From Spirogloea muscicola (lineage: Eukaryota; Streptophyta; Zygnematophyceae; Spirogloeales; Spirogloeaceae): DNA of 58,935 nt. A program made the position numbers and the translations under genes. The stretch covers positions 105,326-164,260 of the forward strand of contig WELB01000190.1 in assembly GCA_009602725.1 (NCBI GenBank), read 5' to 3'. This document shows positions 11,466 through 22,503 of this stretch, one piece after another. The notes beneath the pieces are model-generated. The model was not told the origin of the DNA, ran no database searches, and saw only the letters and a program-made list of their open reading frames with translations. Every line of letters begins with the position of its first letter. Positions within the stretch are counted from its first letter, which is position 1.

Positions 11466-12600
11466 GTATGTCGGAGAAGTTTGATATTTTTCTGAACTTG
11501 TAACTGCAAGTATAACCTCCACTGGTGCACACAGCAAGGTCACAGTTCAATCCGAGTATCGCAAGTGCAAAGAAATAGGGTGCAAGCTTCTACTCATTGA
11601 AGAACACAGGGAGGAGTTATGTCACACTCCGCTGCATCTTNCATGGCCCCCGTCAGCACGGCTCCCCCCGCTCTGTGGCACCTCCGGCCCTCCTAGTATA
11701 GGGCGTCTTTTCATGTAGCCACATTCTTTGCGCTGCATTCTTTGCACTTTCTGCATTTTCTGCCTGAACAATGTAATGGCTTGAATTGGCCTCGCTTTAA
11801 TTTCATGCGCACCGCGCGCCTTCTCTCTGGCTCTGGCCAGGGTACGTCCTTCCAGGAACATAGCCTCTCTGACCTACGACTGCTTAGCAGGGGTTCCTGA
11901 GTAGTTAGTAGCTGCTTTGTTTCTTCTTGTGTGCTTCTTTCTTAGTGCTTCGCCTTAGTGCTTCGCCTGGCCCCCTTCTTCTTGGGCTTCTTGTACTCTG
12001 CTCATTCTTTTTTGGGCTGGCTGTTCCAGCCCCTATCCTCAATGGGCGAGCTCTTTCTTCCTCTGTTAGGCAGTGGCTGTGAGGCCAGCCCACGAAGAAA
12101 TGAACGTGAAGGGCAGCTCATGACGTCCGAGAGCTTCTTGTTCTCACAGCCATCGTTCTACTTCGGAAGAGAGAAGTGGTACTCCCAATGGGGGCAATGG
12201 CTACAAAAAGCCAGCCCAAAAGAATTGACAAAAGAAGAGCTGTTTTCTTCTCCTCTCCTGTCCTTCTTCTGTGGGCTTGCACTTTCCAGGCTGCTGCCCC
12301 TCTTAGAAGAGATGCTTCCTTGAGAAGTGGGCAAGCCGACGGTAGCCTTTGCCTGCCGGTGGCCAGCCCGCGAGTGAAGGAAGTGCACTGCCCCTGGAGC
12401 TTCTCTCCCTTGACCTTGTCAATCTCATGGGCTTGCCTCTCACCACTAATTCCCCCTCTTGGGGGAAGTCTCTTCTTCCACGGGGGGCATGGTGGCTGAG
12501 GCAGGTTAGCCCACTGATTGGAAAAGGATTGAGCGGGCCCATTAATCAGGGGCTCATCCGAGAACGAGCAAGTGCCAGTAATATTCACCCGTGATCAGCA
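11466..12600. repeat. Repeat cluster after the broken TOC75 gene
   Basis: It begins near an isolated N at 11641. It contains a minus-strand copy of the GCGCATGAATTGAAAG module (about 11785-11835) and a segment at 11872-12053 that is nearly identical to 54357-54540. That segment runs from CTTAGCAGGGGTT to a GGGCTGGCTGTTCCAGCCCC stem-loop. Another GGGCTGGC module lies at about 12185-12225. No transposase or reverse transcriptase frame is seen. Confidence 0.8.
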
Positions 12601-13545
12601 GCTGGAGGTTGGACAGACTGGCAGCGAGCAGGAAATAAGCCGTCCCTGCAAGGATAGAAAGCAGCAGTGATGGCGTAGATTGCGTGCAAAGCGTTAGCCT
12701 GGACCTCACTTGAGTAACTTCTCTTAAGAATGTGAACAGGGGACAGCACCAAGCAATTAAGGACGATGCTGCACTCTAAGCAGCAGAGACAACTTGCTGT
12801 ACAGTCAGCAGCCGAAGAACGAGGCGGTTGCTGATATCACAGGAAGTAAGGCTCCATTTAGTGAGCCAGCGGCTGTAACCGGCTCCCTCAATGTCGCATT
12901 CCTGCTGACATCATTCACGAAAGGACCTCCAACCACAGCACTACAAAGGCGTCATGTGCTGCTGATGATGACCAACAAATTTGCACAAGGTATGTATATA
13001 CTTTGATGCCTTTGTGTGCATGGCCGCATCAGCAGCTTGCTAGTTCACAGGCAGAAGGAATCGTGTGCTCAAAGCCCTAGGCAGCACTGTTGGTCATGTT
13101 AGTCGCCAGGATGCATGGGCGACTGCACAGGGAGTGGTGCCACCAGGTCGTCTTGGCATCTGCGGGGGCCCCGGCCATGGCGCCAGTGGAAGGTTTGTGG
13201 AACTCGCAGGCAAAGTGGTAGGCATCCTCTTGGCGTACGTGGATATTGGCAGAGCGAATTTCTTGCTGCTTGACATGCCCTCTGGCCACGAATCAGCAGA
13301 TGCGCTGTTGGCCCAGCTGCCTCTGCCTGCTGCTCAATACACCTGCACTGCAAGATGCCACAAGGCACAGAGGAAGGATGCCAATTCAGCGGCTGGCCAC
13401 CAGCAAGAGCACCTCATTCTGGCGCGCGAAGGCATCTCAGAGCATGTTGCAGCTAGCATGCTAATCCGTCCAGAGCAGCCGCTGGGAGGTGGCGACAGCC
13501 GGAAATGCACCCCATAGCCAACCAAGGTGGCGGCCGAGGTCTAAC
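12600..13545 (-). CDS. Possible fragments of an unidentified minus-strand gene
   Basis: A minus-strand stretch at about 12610-12660, flanked by TTGCAG and GTGAAT, reads TAYFLLAASLSNLQLLI, which looks like a membrane helix. Another at about 12810-12940 reads VGGPFVNDVSRNATLREP. These could be exons, but I cannot join them convincingly or name a family. They do not resemble the missing end of TOC75. Confidence 0.2.
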
Positions 13546-13559
13546 ACCGCAGCCATTCC

Positions 13560-13685
13560 TAGGCTTGGGATGCTTCACAAGCGAAGGCCCTGGCGCGTCA
13601 CTGTCTAAAACACGAAGCAAGCGCTTTCTGCCGACAGCCCCGGCGCGTTACAATCCTCACCACGAAGCAGGCGCTTTCTCGTAGG
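13560..13685. repeat. Two diverged direct copies of an about 60-bp unit
   Basis: CCTGGCGCGTCACTGTC...ACGAAGCAAGCGCTTTCT is followed by CCCGGCGCGTTACAATC...ACGAAGCAGGCGCTTTCT. The second copy also pairs with the outer part of the inverted duplication that follows. Confidence 0.7.
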
Positions 13686-14560
13686 GTACATGGAGAAAGA
13701 TCGACGTGCCTGCTTGATATATCCAAGGACGTTACCGCTACGTCATAATGTCCAGCTGGGAGAAGACGGCCACGGAGTGCGGGAGACCCGCCTTGAAGCG
13801 TTGTACCTGGTCCTTAGCGTACACCTTGCTGCATATCATCAACAACAGGTGAATCGCCTTACATAGTCTTCAACATCATCGTCAACCATACAAATGATGT
13901 CGAGTTGATTGCGGGCGCTGAGCACCGCGTGAGGGTACAGGGTGGTGAACGAGCGAGTGAAGAAGTCCCAGAATTTGAACACTCTGGGGGTGGAGGACGA
14001 CTTTGTAGGCTCCCCCATTGCGGCAAGATCTCCTGTGAGGTACGTGGCCGCTACCCCCCACAGGATGCTACAGGTGCCTCACACAGCACAAACCACGCAT
14101 TCATCCCACTGAGCCAGGCGGCAAGGCTGCCCAGCCCATCATACTTGGAAGGCTGGCACGGCAGCCCCGCCTCCTGGCTCTGTGAGATGAATGCGTGGGT
14201 TGTGCTATGTAAGGCACCTGTAGCATCCCGTGTGGGGATAGCGGACATGTACCTCACAGAAAATTCCGCCGCAGTGTGGGATGCAACAAAGTCGTCCTCC
14301 ATTCCCAGAATATTTACTTGAGTTTGACACACACCCCAGAGTATTCAACACTTGGGACTTCTTCACTCGATCATTCACCACCCTGTACGAAGAAGTACAC
14401 GCGGAGCTCAACGCATCCGCAATCAACTCGACATCATTCGTATAGGTTGACGATGATTTCGAAGACTATGTACGCCGCTTTCACCTGCTGTTCTCCATGT
14501 ATCTTACAAGACAGCGCCTGCTTCGTCGTTAGGATCATGACCCGCTGGGGCCTTCCGCAC
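13640..14560. repeat. Long inverted duplication (foldback), arms about 300-400 bp, almost no loop
   Basis: The stretch from about 13800 to 14135 reappears as its reverse complement from about 14150 to 14500, at roughly 80 percent identity. Landmarks: ATGATGTCGAGTTGATTGCG at 13892 pairs with its complement near 14430; GAGTGAAGAAGTCCCA at 13954 pairs near 14360; GAGGACGACTTTGT at 13992 pairs near 14290. The arms meet around CATCATACTTGGAAGG near 14140. Outer parts (ACGAAGCAGGCGCT) extend the match with an insertion in the left arm. Each arm holds open frames of related sequence that I cannot assign. Confidence 0.85.
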
Positions 14561-14599
14561 AACAAATGTGACGTACCCACCTCTAATACACAGTTAGGA

Positions 14600-17500
14600 C
14601 TTAGTACGTCGTCGTTGAATTCGGTCGATGGGGGTTCAGAAGCAAACCCCCTACAGTGAAGCACCACGTACAATATGCAGCTGAATACCTTACCCTGAGG
14701 CGCCACTGACAGGCGGCGACCCCACCTCCTGGGCACAAGCCAGCAACTGTCCCGCCAGGGGAGCAGCCGTAGGTCACTCACAGAGAGCCGGCGATGAAGC
14801 GCAACGACGGGCTGCGGCGACGGGCTGCAGCAGCAGGTAGCAGCAGGGCTGCGGCGGCCAGCTGCGGCAGCAGGCAGCAGCAGGGCTGTGCCTATCTCTG
14901 GGCCTCACCGATCGAACTCCGTTTTCGAGTCTGGTCTTGGCCAACTAGCTTCAGTGCCACCCACGCTCCAGGATGTGTGGGGGTCGCTTCAAGGCCCACT
15001 GAAGAACTACATGTATTTGAAGAGAGAGAGAGAGAAGAGAGAGAGAGAAGGCGCGCGGTGCGCATGAATTGAAAGGGAGGCCAATTCAAGCCAATACATT
15101 GTTCAGGCAGAAACGAACGAAGGTCGACAGGGCGAGGGTCACGAGGGTCGGTCTCGTGGACATGTAATGTCCTACGGTACCCTCGAGGTCTTCCCGTGAA
15201 CGATACACGTCCACCTTACCTCATGCTTTACACCAGAATGCTCGTTGAGCCTTTTGCTGGTGACACAAGAGCTTGTTATCTGCAGTCCGGTATTCGAGTA
15301 TCAGTTAGCGACCTCTATGTGCTGGCAGGGGTTACTGAACGGGTCAGCTTAGCAGCGTGATGTGCGTCTCATTTGTCAATGTGCTTGCTCTTGTACTTGG
15401 CCTCTCAGGCCTTCCATCACTTAATGCACACTCGAAAGCCAGTGGCCTGGCTAAGGCTAAGTGCGCCCCCAGCACGCTGATGAATGGCTAGAGCCTGGGA
15501 AGAAAAGAATGAATAAGAGCTGGCTTGAGAGCCAGCAGCGCAAGCAGGAGGTGGAGGGTGACGTTACTTGCCATTGTCTTTCTTGTGCTCCAGTACAAGT
15601 TGAGTAGTCTGAGCTCATTTTGAGCTCATTTGCTGGGCTGGCCTCTCACAGCCACCGCCCTCTCCGTGGATTTTCTCTAGGGGCGAGCACTTTCTTTTCT
15701 TCTCCTGGAAGCGTCTTTCTATCATTTCAAAGAAACATTCGTGTATTTGAAACAAACGAAGGCCAAATGGCCGAGTACAAAGGCAAGCACATCTAGAGAC
15801 CTACATAACCCACAGCATTTCTAAGGGGGCGAGGCTGTGAAAAGGAGAGGGCGGTGGCTGGGAGAGGCCAGCCTAGAAATAAGAATCAACAAAGGTCAAA
15901 GGGGGCCAGGGAAAGCGCTAGATCAAACAGAGAAGCAACAAGCAAATGCGTGTGTATTAAGAGATGGGGAGGCATGTGTGGCCAACTACAAAGGTGAGCA
16001 CATTGACAAATGTACGTCACCTGCTGCTAAGCTGACCCGCTCAGTAACCACGAGTCAGCACCTAGATGGCAGGGCTCGCCCATTGAGGATAGGGGCTGGA
16101 AAAGCCAGCCCAAAAAAGAATGAACAGAGGACGAGAAGGGGGGGGCAGAGGAAGCGCTAAGAAAACAAAGCACACAAGGAAAGAAAGCAGCTGCAAATCA
16201 CTCAGTAACCCCTGCTAAGCAGCCGCAAATCAGAGAGGCTAGGGTCCTGAAAGTGGGTCCCCTGGCCAGAGCCGGAGGCAGCAGCAAGAGCCCGGCCGGC
16301 ACGAAGGTGCAGCGCAAGGGCCATAGAGGTCGCTAGCTGATGCTCGAGCAAAGAGGTGTGTACAAGAAGTGGCACTCCCAATGGGGGCAAGGGCTGCGAA
16401 AAGCCAGCCCAAAAAGAATTGACAAAGGTTCGGAGGGGCCTACAAGCGTTTGGCAGCTACGAAGGGGGCCTGAAGATGCTGTTAGAACAGAGAGAAGTGG
16501 CACTCCCAATGGGGGCAAGGGCTGCGAAAAGCCAGCCCAAAAAGAAGTGACAAAGGTTCGGAGGGGCCTACAAGCGAGTAGCAGCTACAAAGGGGCCGGA
16601 AGATGCTATGTCAGAACAGGGGGAGGATGGATCACTCAGTTGTTACGAGTGAGTAGCCTCGGATCCGACAGACTAGCTGCCGGAAAACTATCCCCCTGAC
16701 GAAAGCCGGGAGGCCGCAGCGAAAGGTGGTATGTACAAGAGCTAGGAGGCGGGGCGAGTGAGGCCGGCAGCCTGGCCTCGTCCAGTCACGGCCCTCGGCA
16801 ATGACAGTCGGTCGGTTGGTTGAGCGGGATGGGGCGCAAGCCGTCGCTTTGGCGTCCCCCGCGTGCGTTGACCCATCCCAATAGGCGGATGACTCAACAG
16901 ATTTGCCTTTCCTGCTCCAGGTGCCGAGCTAGCCACCCGTCGGCACGGGAGTGGGGCATTGGCGCGCCCGGATGGGAGCACAGCCGCAGGGGGGGGTCGG
17001 TGCCGGGGCAGGGGGGTCCAGGCGCGCCAGCCCACGGCCCACGTTGCTCCCCACTTCATTGGGGCTCTCGACTCCACCGGACGTCGCCGTTGTGGCGGCG
17101 CCGGCGATGCGGACGCAGATTCGCCGGGCCGCATGGGCCGAGCAGCCGGGCCGGCTGCTTGGCCCCCCCCCACATCCGCGCAACTGCGGCCTCCACCATC
17201 CGGTTCGAGCACTTCCCCACGCTGCTTCCGCGCACCCCTACACCTGTCGCTCCGGTCCCCACCCGCCCAGCCCTCAATATTGAATTTACGACGCCCGGAG
17301 CCCACGTTCCTGGCTCAGCGCGACCATCTAGCATTTGACCCCACGGAAAGTTGAGTAGACAGTTAAGGACCCAAGTCTTCCCGCCACCTGACAAGTGTCC
17401 TGCCTTTCAAGTGCACTTCGCGCAGTATGAAAAAGAACGTGCTCGCCCATAGAAGGAAAAGAAGGCTCGCCCATAGAGAAGAGGGGCTGGCAGAAGCCAG

Positions 17501-18400
17501 CCGAAAAAGAATGGACAAAATCCAAAGAGCTCCAACCGATGCCGAAAAGAAGGGAAAAGACACAGCTAGGCATCTAGACAATTAGACACGACGAAGAGAG
17601 AGAGAAGGCGCGCGGGGCGCATGAATTGAAAGGGAGGCCAATTCAAGCCAATACATTGTTCAGGCAGAGTCGAGTGCAGACTAAACAATGCTACATAATA
17701 CGGAAGACGAAGGGCATGCGCATCGCGCGCCGCTTTGGCCTCTTTCGTGAGAGAGTAATCTCTAACAGTTGCCACTTATCTTGACTCCCAGGTCCCCCCT
17801 CTGCTTTCTATATCTCTTCAGACCAGGTTTGAAGCTTATCACAGCTTATCACAGCCCTCGCCCCCTTTTGAAACAGCTACTGCTCTCCCGAAAGAGAGAG
17901 AGAAGGCGCGCGGAGCGCATGAAATAAAAGGGAGGCAAATTCAAGCCAATCATTGTTCAGGCAGATTTTGAAAGAATCCCGAAAGAAAGATACAGCCATT
18001 AACAAAGTGCCATTGCCGTCCCTTTGAAGAGCTGTTTCTATGTGGAAGTAACCACTTCCAGAGGGGACGAGGGCTGGGAGAGACGAATCGACAAGGTCTG
18101 TGAGACGCTAGACAAAAATGACTGTATAAGGCCCAAAAGCCCCCTCCCCTGTCCCCCGGAACCCTCCCTCTCCCAAACTTGAAAAGCCAGACCCGGCACT
18201 CCTCACCGGCTCGCGCGGCCACGGCGCGACGGCAGTGGCGCCGGCAAGGCGGGCGGCGCAGACGGCTTGCCGCGGCGGCCGGTGTGCCCAGCCCGGAAGC
18301 AAGGCGCCTCTGAGGCCTTTGGCGGGCTCTGTGCTTTTGGGAGTGTGCCAATGCCTCCGGTCGAGGGCCGTGCTTGCTGGCTCCGATAGCGGCCTCTGGG
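14600..18400. repeat. Mosaic of dispersed repeat modules
   Basis: No gene is recognised. Copies of the GCGCATGAATTGAAAG...CATTGTTCAGGCAGA module lie at about 15023-15111, 17592-17668 and 17890-17965, each led by GAGAGAGAGAAGGCGCGCGG. GGGCTGG/CCAGCCC stem-loop modules lie at 15640, 16088, 16387, 16513 and 17486. A CAG-rich patch is at 14825-14885. The GC-rich stretch 16740-17340 and the stretch 17970-18420 have open frames but no family signature. Confidence 0.75.
16370..16620 (+). repeat. Two tandem copies of a 128-bp module
   Basis: The units begin AGTGGCACTCCCAATGGGGG at 16370 and 16498. Each contains GGGCTGCGAAAAGCCAGCCC followed by an A-rich tract and TTCGGAGGGGCCTACAAGCG. A third copy lies in reverse orientation at about 53965-54075. 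Confidence 0.9.
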
Positions 18401-18419
18401 ATCGCGTCCGCAGCTTCGC

Positions 18420-20314
18420 TCAATGAAGTATGCGTCCTCGCAGGAGCCTCGTCAACGCTGAGAGAGTGAAATTCTGGTGCACCAATTGGCCAATCAATTC
18501 GTCGCCTTCAAAGGGCACATCTCGCCTGTGGCGGCGATTGTCGCCTTTCCATTGAAAGCGAAGGGAAGAGACGACCAGCATAGGATTGGGCCAGCAGTGG
18601 CGCTTGCTACCTTCTGCTGTCAGCTCTGGTTGGCGTGCACGTTGTGAATCTGGCCGTGGAGGTGGCAGAGGCAGGTCCAGCGACCTGCATAATTCCGAGG
18701 ATGATGTTTGGCCTGTACAGAATATTACTCGGAGAAGCACTGTAATTGAAGTGATTGGACTAGTACTGTGGTGAGTGACCTGTCTGGTCAATCCTTCCAT
18801 CATCTAGAATGTTGGTGACGGTTCTTAGGTTTCACTATTTGGTCATTTGTTGCCACATTCCTTAGTATCTGGTTACAGATTTATTAGGTGCACATCTTCC
18901 TGGAAACTTCTGCATGGTGTGTTTGTCTGGTGCTTCCAGATGTGCACTGGTCAGGGCAAGCTTGGCCGCCGTGACGACATTCAAAATCAGATCGTACAAA
19001 TTCAAAAGAATCGCCTCTGACATGGATCAGTTGCCGAATGTGGCAGAGATGCTCATGCCACTTCATTGTCCGCAGGCAATGATTCTCAGTTGACACAGGA
19101 CTTGCATTTGAATGTCAAGGATGCGAGTCCCCCAGTCAAGACATGGGCAGCTTAGATCCACGAGGTAAGCCCTGACCATTGGTGCTGCCCTCTTTTGAGA
19201 TTGTTCAGAGCTTTACAAGGTCAATGATGTGCTCTATTGGATGACTGTCTGCATTGGGTCTGGAAGCAGTACACAAGATTTCTTCAAGATTGCAATGGCA
19301 AGGTCATCGATGTGACCGTGTGCTTGGTCCTCCCCTTGAGGATGAAGGCAATGAAGCAACACTGTGATCTACTCATGACGTCCTACATCTCTTTGTATCA
19401 GTAATTAGACAACTGGCGAAGAAGACACACGATATGAAGCGTCTCTTCTGCTTCAGGATGTATGGAAGTACTCTGAAGAGCTCGTCTAAGTCTCAGGGAC
19501 TCACTTGTCCAGGCTCTGATTGCTGGGTTTTGCTGCCACTCTTTCAGGAAGCTTCGAAATGCAGCAGTTGCTGAAGTGAAGAGTACCATACCAGCAACTT
19601 CTTTGCCAAATTCAGTGAATTACATTGCAGGCCGTAGGCTCCCATATAAACGCCCATTCTTCATTGTGCCCCTTCGTCCCCACGAGATTGAACAGGTAAG
19701 GGAAATGGTTGCAGCACTTTAGTTGTCCAAGCGAATGGTGCTTCCTCAACAAACGCGTGTGGGGCAGGGCAGGCTAAGAAGTCATGTACCTTTATCTTGT
19801 ACAGGGGTTGTAACAAGCAAATGACTAGCGTGCCATGCAATACTGAGCTGTTCATTACTTTCTCGTGTGAGACTTTACAGGAACTTGCTCTGATGACTAG
19901 CTGAGAACAATGTTCTCGTGTGATACTTTCCAGGATCTTGCTCTGATGACTAATCTGAGAAGAAGGCGCAACACCAGAGGTGGCCAGCAATTGGGGACTG
20001 CTTCAGCTAAGGACATGTCTGCATGCACCATCGTACTCCTTCGGCTGCGGAACCACCAGTACACACCTCTGCAAGGCCTAATGTTAATCGATGTATCTGT
20101 TTATCTGACCAGTTGCAACTATGTATCTTACTTAATGTATCCCAGTCTGCTTTTGCTGGCGTGTTACCTTTTCACTTGACTAAGCCGATAATGAATAGAA
20201 GCCTGAAATTCTTTGGCAGCACCTTCCCTCTCGGATGTACAGTACATGACCGTGTCCTTTGTGCATTAATTCCTTGTGGAAGTCTTGGTCTATCTGTCTG
20301 TTCAGCCTGGGCAG
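18420..20314 (+). other. Probable 5' introns and exons of the bromodomain gene, not resolved
   Basis: Several acceptor/donor-bounded open stretches lie on the plus strand (about 19560-19695, 19935-20020), but reading frames do not join without stops. An imperfect tandem duplication of about 58 bases (TCTCGTGTGAGACTTTACAGG / TCTCGTGTGATACTTTCCAGG) lies at 19860-19970. Confidence 0.3.
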
Positions 20315-22107
20315 GCAGTTTAACCACCCTGTTTCCAAGTGCGAGTGGCCTCCTGATGCTGTTGACAGCTACAGGAAACTGGTCAAGACGCCCTTGGATC
20401 TGAGCAGCATACAGGTAAGCATGCAACTTAAGTCACACGATCCTATCCGTGCAGTCAAATAAAAACTTCAGTTGTACACTATATGACCTACCATTTCATC
20501 AAAGATTGAACGTCAATGACACCAAGTGCTGACATTCACCTCTACTACCCAGGCACGTTTGAGCTGTGGGGAATACACACATCCTGTGATCTTTGCAGAC
20601 GATGTCCGCTCAGTGTTCCGCAATGCAACACTGTGCGCCAGAGCAGACAGTGATCTCCAAGTATGAACATACAGTACTGCCAAGGACGACCCAAAGTAGC
20701 TTACTCTCTGTCAGTTGATGTGAGGCATATGTTTGCTCCCTACAGTTAGCTGATGGACCTTAATCGTTTGGCTGGTCATATTCGATTCCACTAAGATGTC
20801 TTCATGTGTAGCTCAGACACACACTGACACACTGACACTTCTGACCTCGTATACAGAGGACAGCACTGGAGTTGTGGTCAATCTTCGAAGAGGATGTCGC
20901 ATCATACCAAATTGCTGCCGTGGAGCCTGTGGTGGTTCCAGGTTCTTCAGTCGTGGGTAAAGATAGAGCGGAAGTTGCCGATGCTGGACACTGCCAGCCT
21001 CTGAAGGCTTTGACTGATGTATGCAAATACGAGGAGGAGAAGTCCAAGACCATGAGCCTGCACACTTCAGTCACCCCAGCCCAGATTTTTAAGGCCATAT
21101 ATCTTCCTGTTGCGGATGGTTTGATTCTTGCAACTGGAAGACCGCGATCTCGGAGCAATCCGAGGAGACGGTGCATGTCACTGAAGCAGGGACAGTTTTG
21201 CAGGCATCCGGCTTCTTCACCTTCACATGGATTGGCAAGTAGTAGCAAGGCCCTTACTGCAGAACCAAAAGGAGGGGCTTGTACAGACAACAGCAGAAGA
21301 AGTCATCCTTCAACTCCCACAGACACTTGTAGGATACACAGTCCGCAGGCAGGATGCGCAAGAGTGAGGGTTCACACTGTGTGCCAGACAGTTCCTGGCT
21401 CAGCCATTGGCGATCTGACAGATTCAATATGTAAAGCAGGTAGCAGCATTGAATTCTGTGACCTTGATAGGACTACTTGTGCCAGGACCAATATCATGTA
21501 CAGCCACTCCTTGAGAGAAGTAGGAGTAAGTAGCGGGGAAATCTCGAAGGCCATATTTGTACAGACCACATCTCTGCGGGCAGTCCCATCATCTGTGCCT
21601 TCGATTGCAGAAAGCCCCACTTCAGGCTGCCCAAGCCAACAACAAGAGCCAGCGGACAGTGCAGAGATAAAGGCAGTCTGCTGTGGAGCAGGAGGCATGG
21701 CTCAAGCGAGATACGGTGGCAGGCCCGAGCAAGCAGGGGCATCGAGGGTGGGTGGCAAAAGCAGCATGGGGAGAATCTTTCAGCGAGTCACCTACAACCT
21801 GGGAGGATCATCTTGTGAGCCGCTCAAGAATGGGGGCCAGGGGCCCCTTCTCCTCGATGCTCTCAGCAAGGTGCGCAGATTGAGGGCTGGGCACTATTAC
21901 ATTACCCTTAGCTACTAGTGACACTGCAGCTGTATGATACTTCGTGTTTGCATAGGTGGTGATCAATGTCAATTATGCTTCACTTGTCTTCAGAGTGGCA
22001 TGACTAAGCGCTTCTCTTCCTTTCAGGCTTTGGACATGGCACCAATGCAGAAGGCGGAACAGCCATTGAGAGTCTTGCAGCTGGCCAGCCTCGCGCTAGC
22101 TGGCTGA
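20315..22107 (+). CDS. Bromodomain protein, partial model (3-4 exons, 5' end unresolved)
   Basis: Exons 20315-20414, 20553-20660 and 20857-21870 join in frame; a last exon 22027-22107 with stop TGA is likely. Bromodomains bind acetyl-lysine on histones, usually in nuclear chromatin complexes. Seen: DSYRKLVKTPLDLSSIQ (ZA loop), then FADDVRSVFRNATLCARADSD and ALELWSIFEEDV (helices B and C), the order and spacing of plant GTE-type bromodomains. After the domain come about 330 Ser/Pro-rich residues with no further domain recognised. The usual acetyl-lysine-binding Asn (FxNAxxYN) is Ala here. Upstream, 18590-20180 has possible exons such as AGRRLPYKRPFFIVP near 19627, but I could not join them, so the N-terminus is unknown. 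Confidence 0.75.
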
Positions 22108-22503
22108 TTTGCTCGTGCTGCTCAGCTTGACATCTGCATGTCACTTCCTAGGTCGTACGTCAAAAGGTTCCTCAGAGGTCTTGCTACTTACCTCAACTGG
22201 CCAGGGGAGGCCATGGTGATCAAATGTCTATACCAACTGTACAGCTCAATTTTGAAAATCCCCCTTGTGAAATCCTTGTTGGTGCCTGCTGCACGTTATT
22301 TGCATTGCAGTTCCTGTCTACCACTGCTATTTATGGTGCTGTGAAAGTCCTCTGGAGGATATTGCTGGGCTACAATGCTAACCTCCATTTTTAGGATGAG
22401 GAACTAGATTAGCTAACGGCAGGCTAGTGCATAGCTGCAAAGCCCACTGCTGTGCTAAAGACAAAGGCACTGCACCTGCATAGACTAGTGGAAGAGAGTG
22501 GGG

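Noticed and set aside
13065-13517. Plus-strand frame of 150 codons as a gene or as the missing TOC75 end
   Set aside because: It has no family signature, and minus-strand splice-like signals overlap it; it shows no barrel motif.
16742-17354. GC-rich open frames on both strands
   Set aside because: Openness in several frames at once is explained by GC content; no domain is seen.
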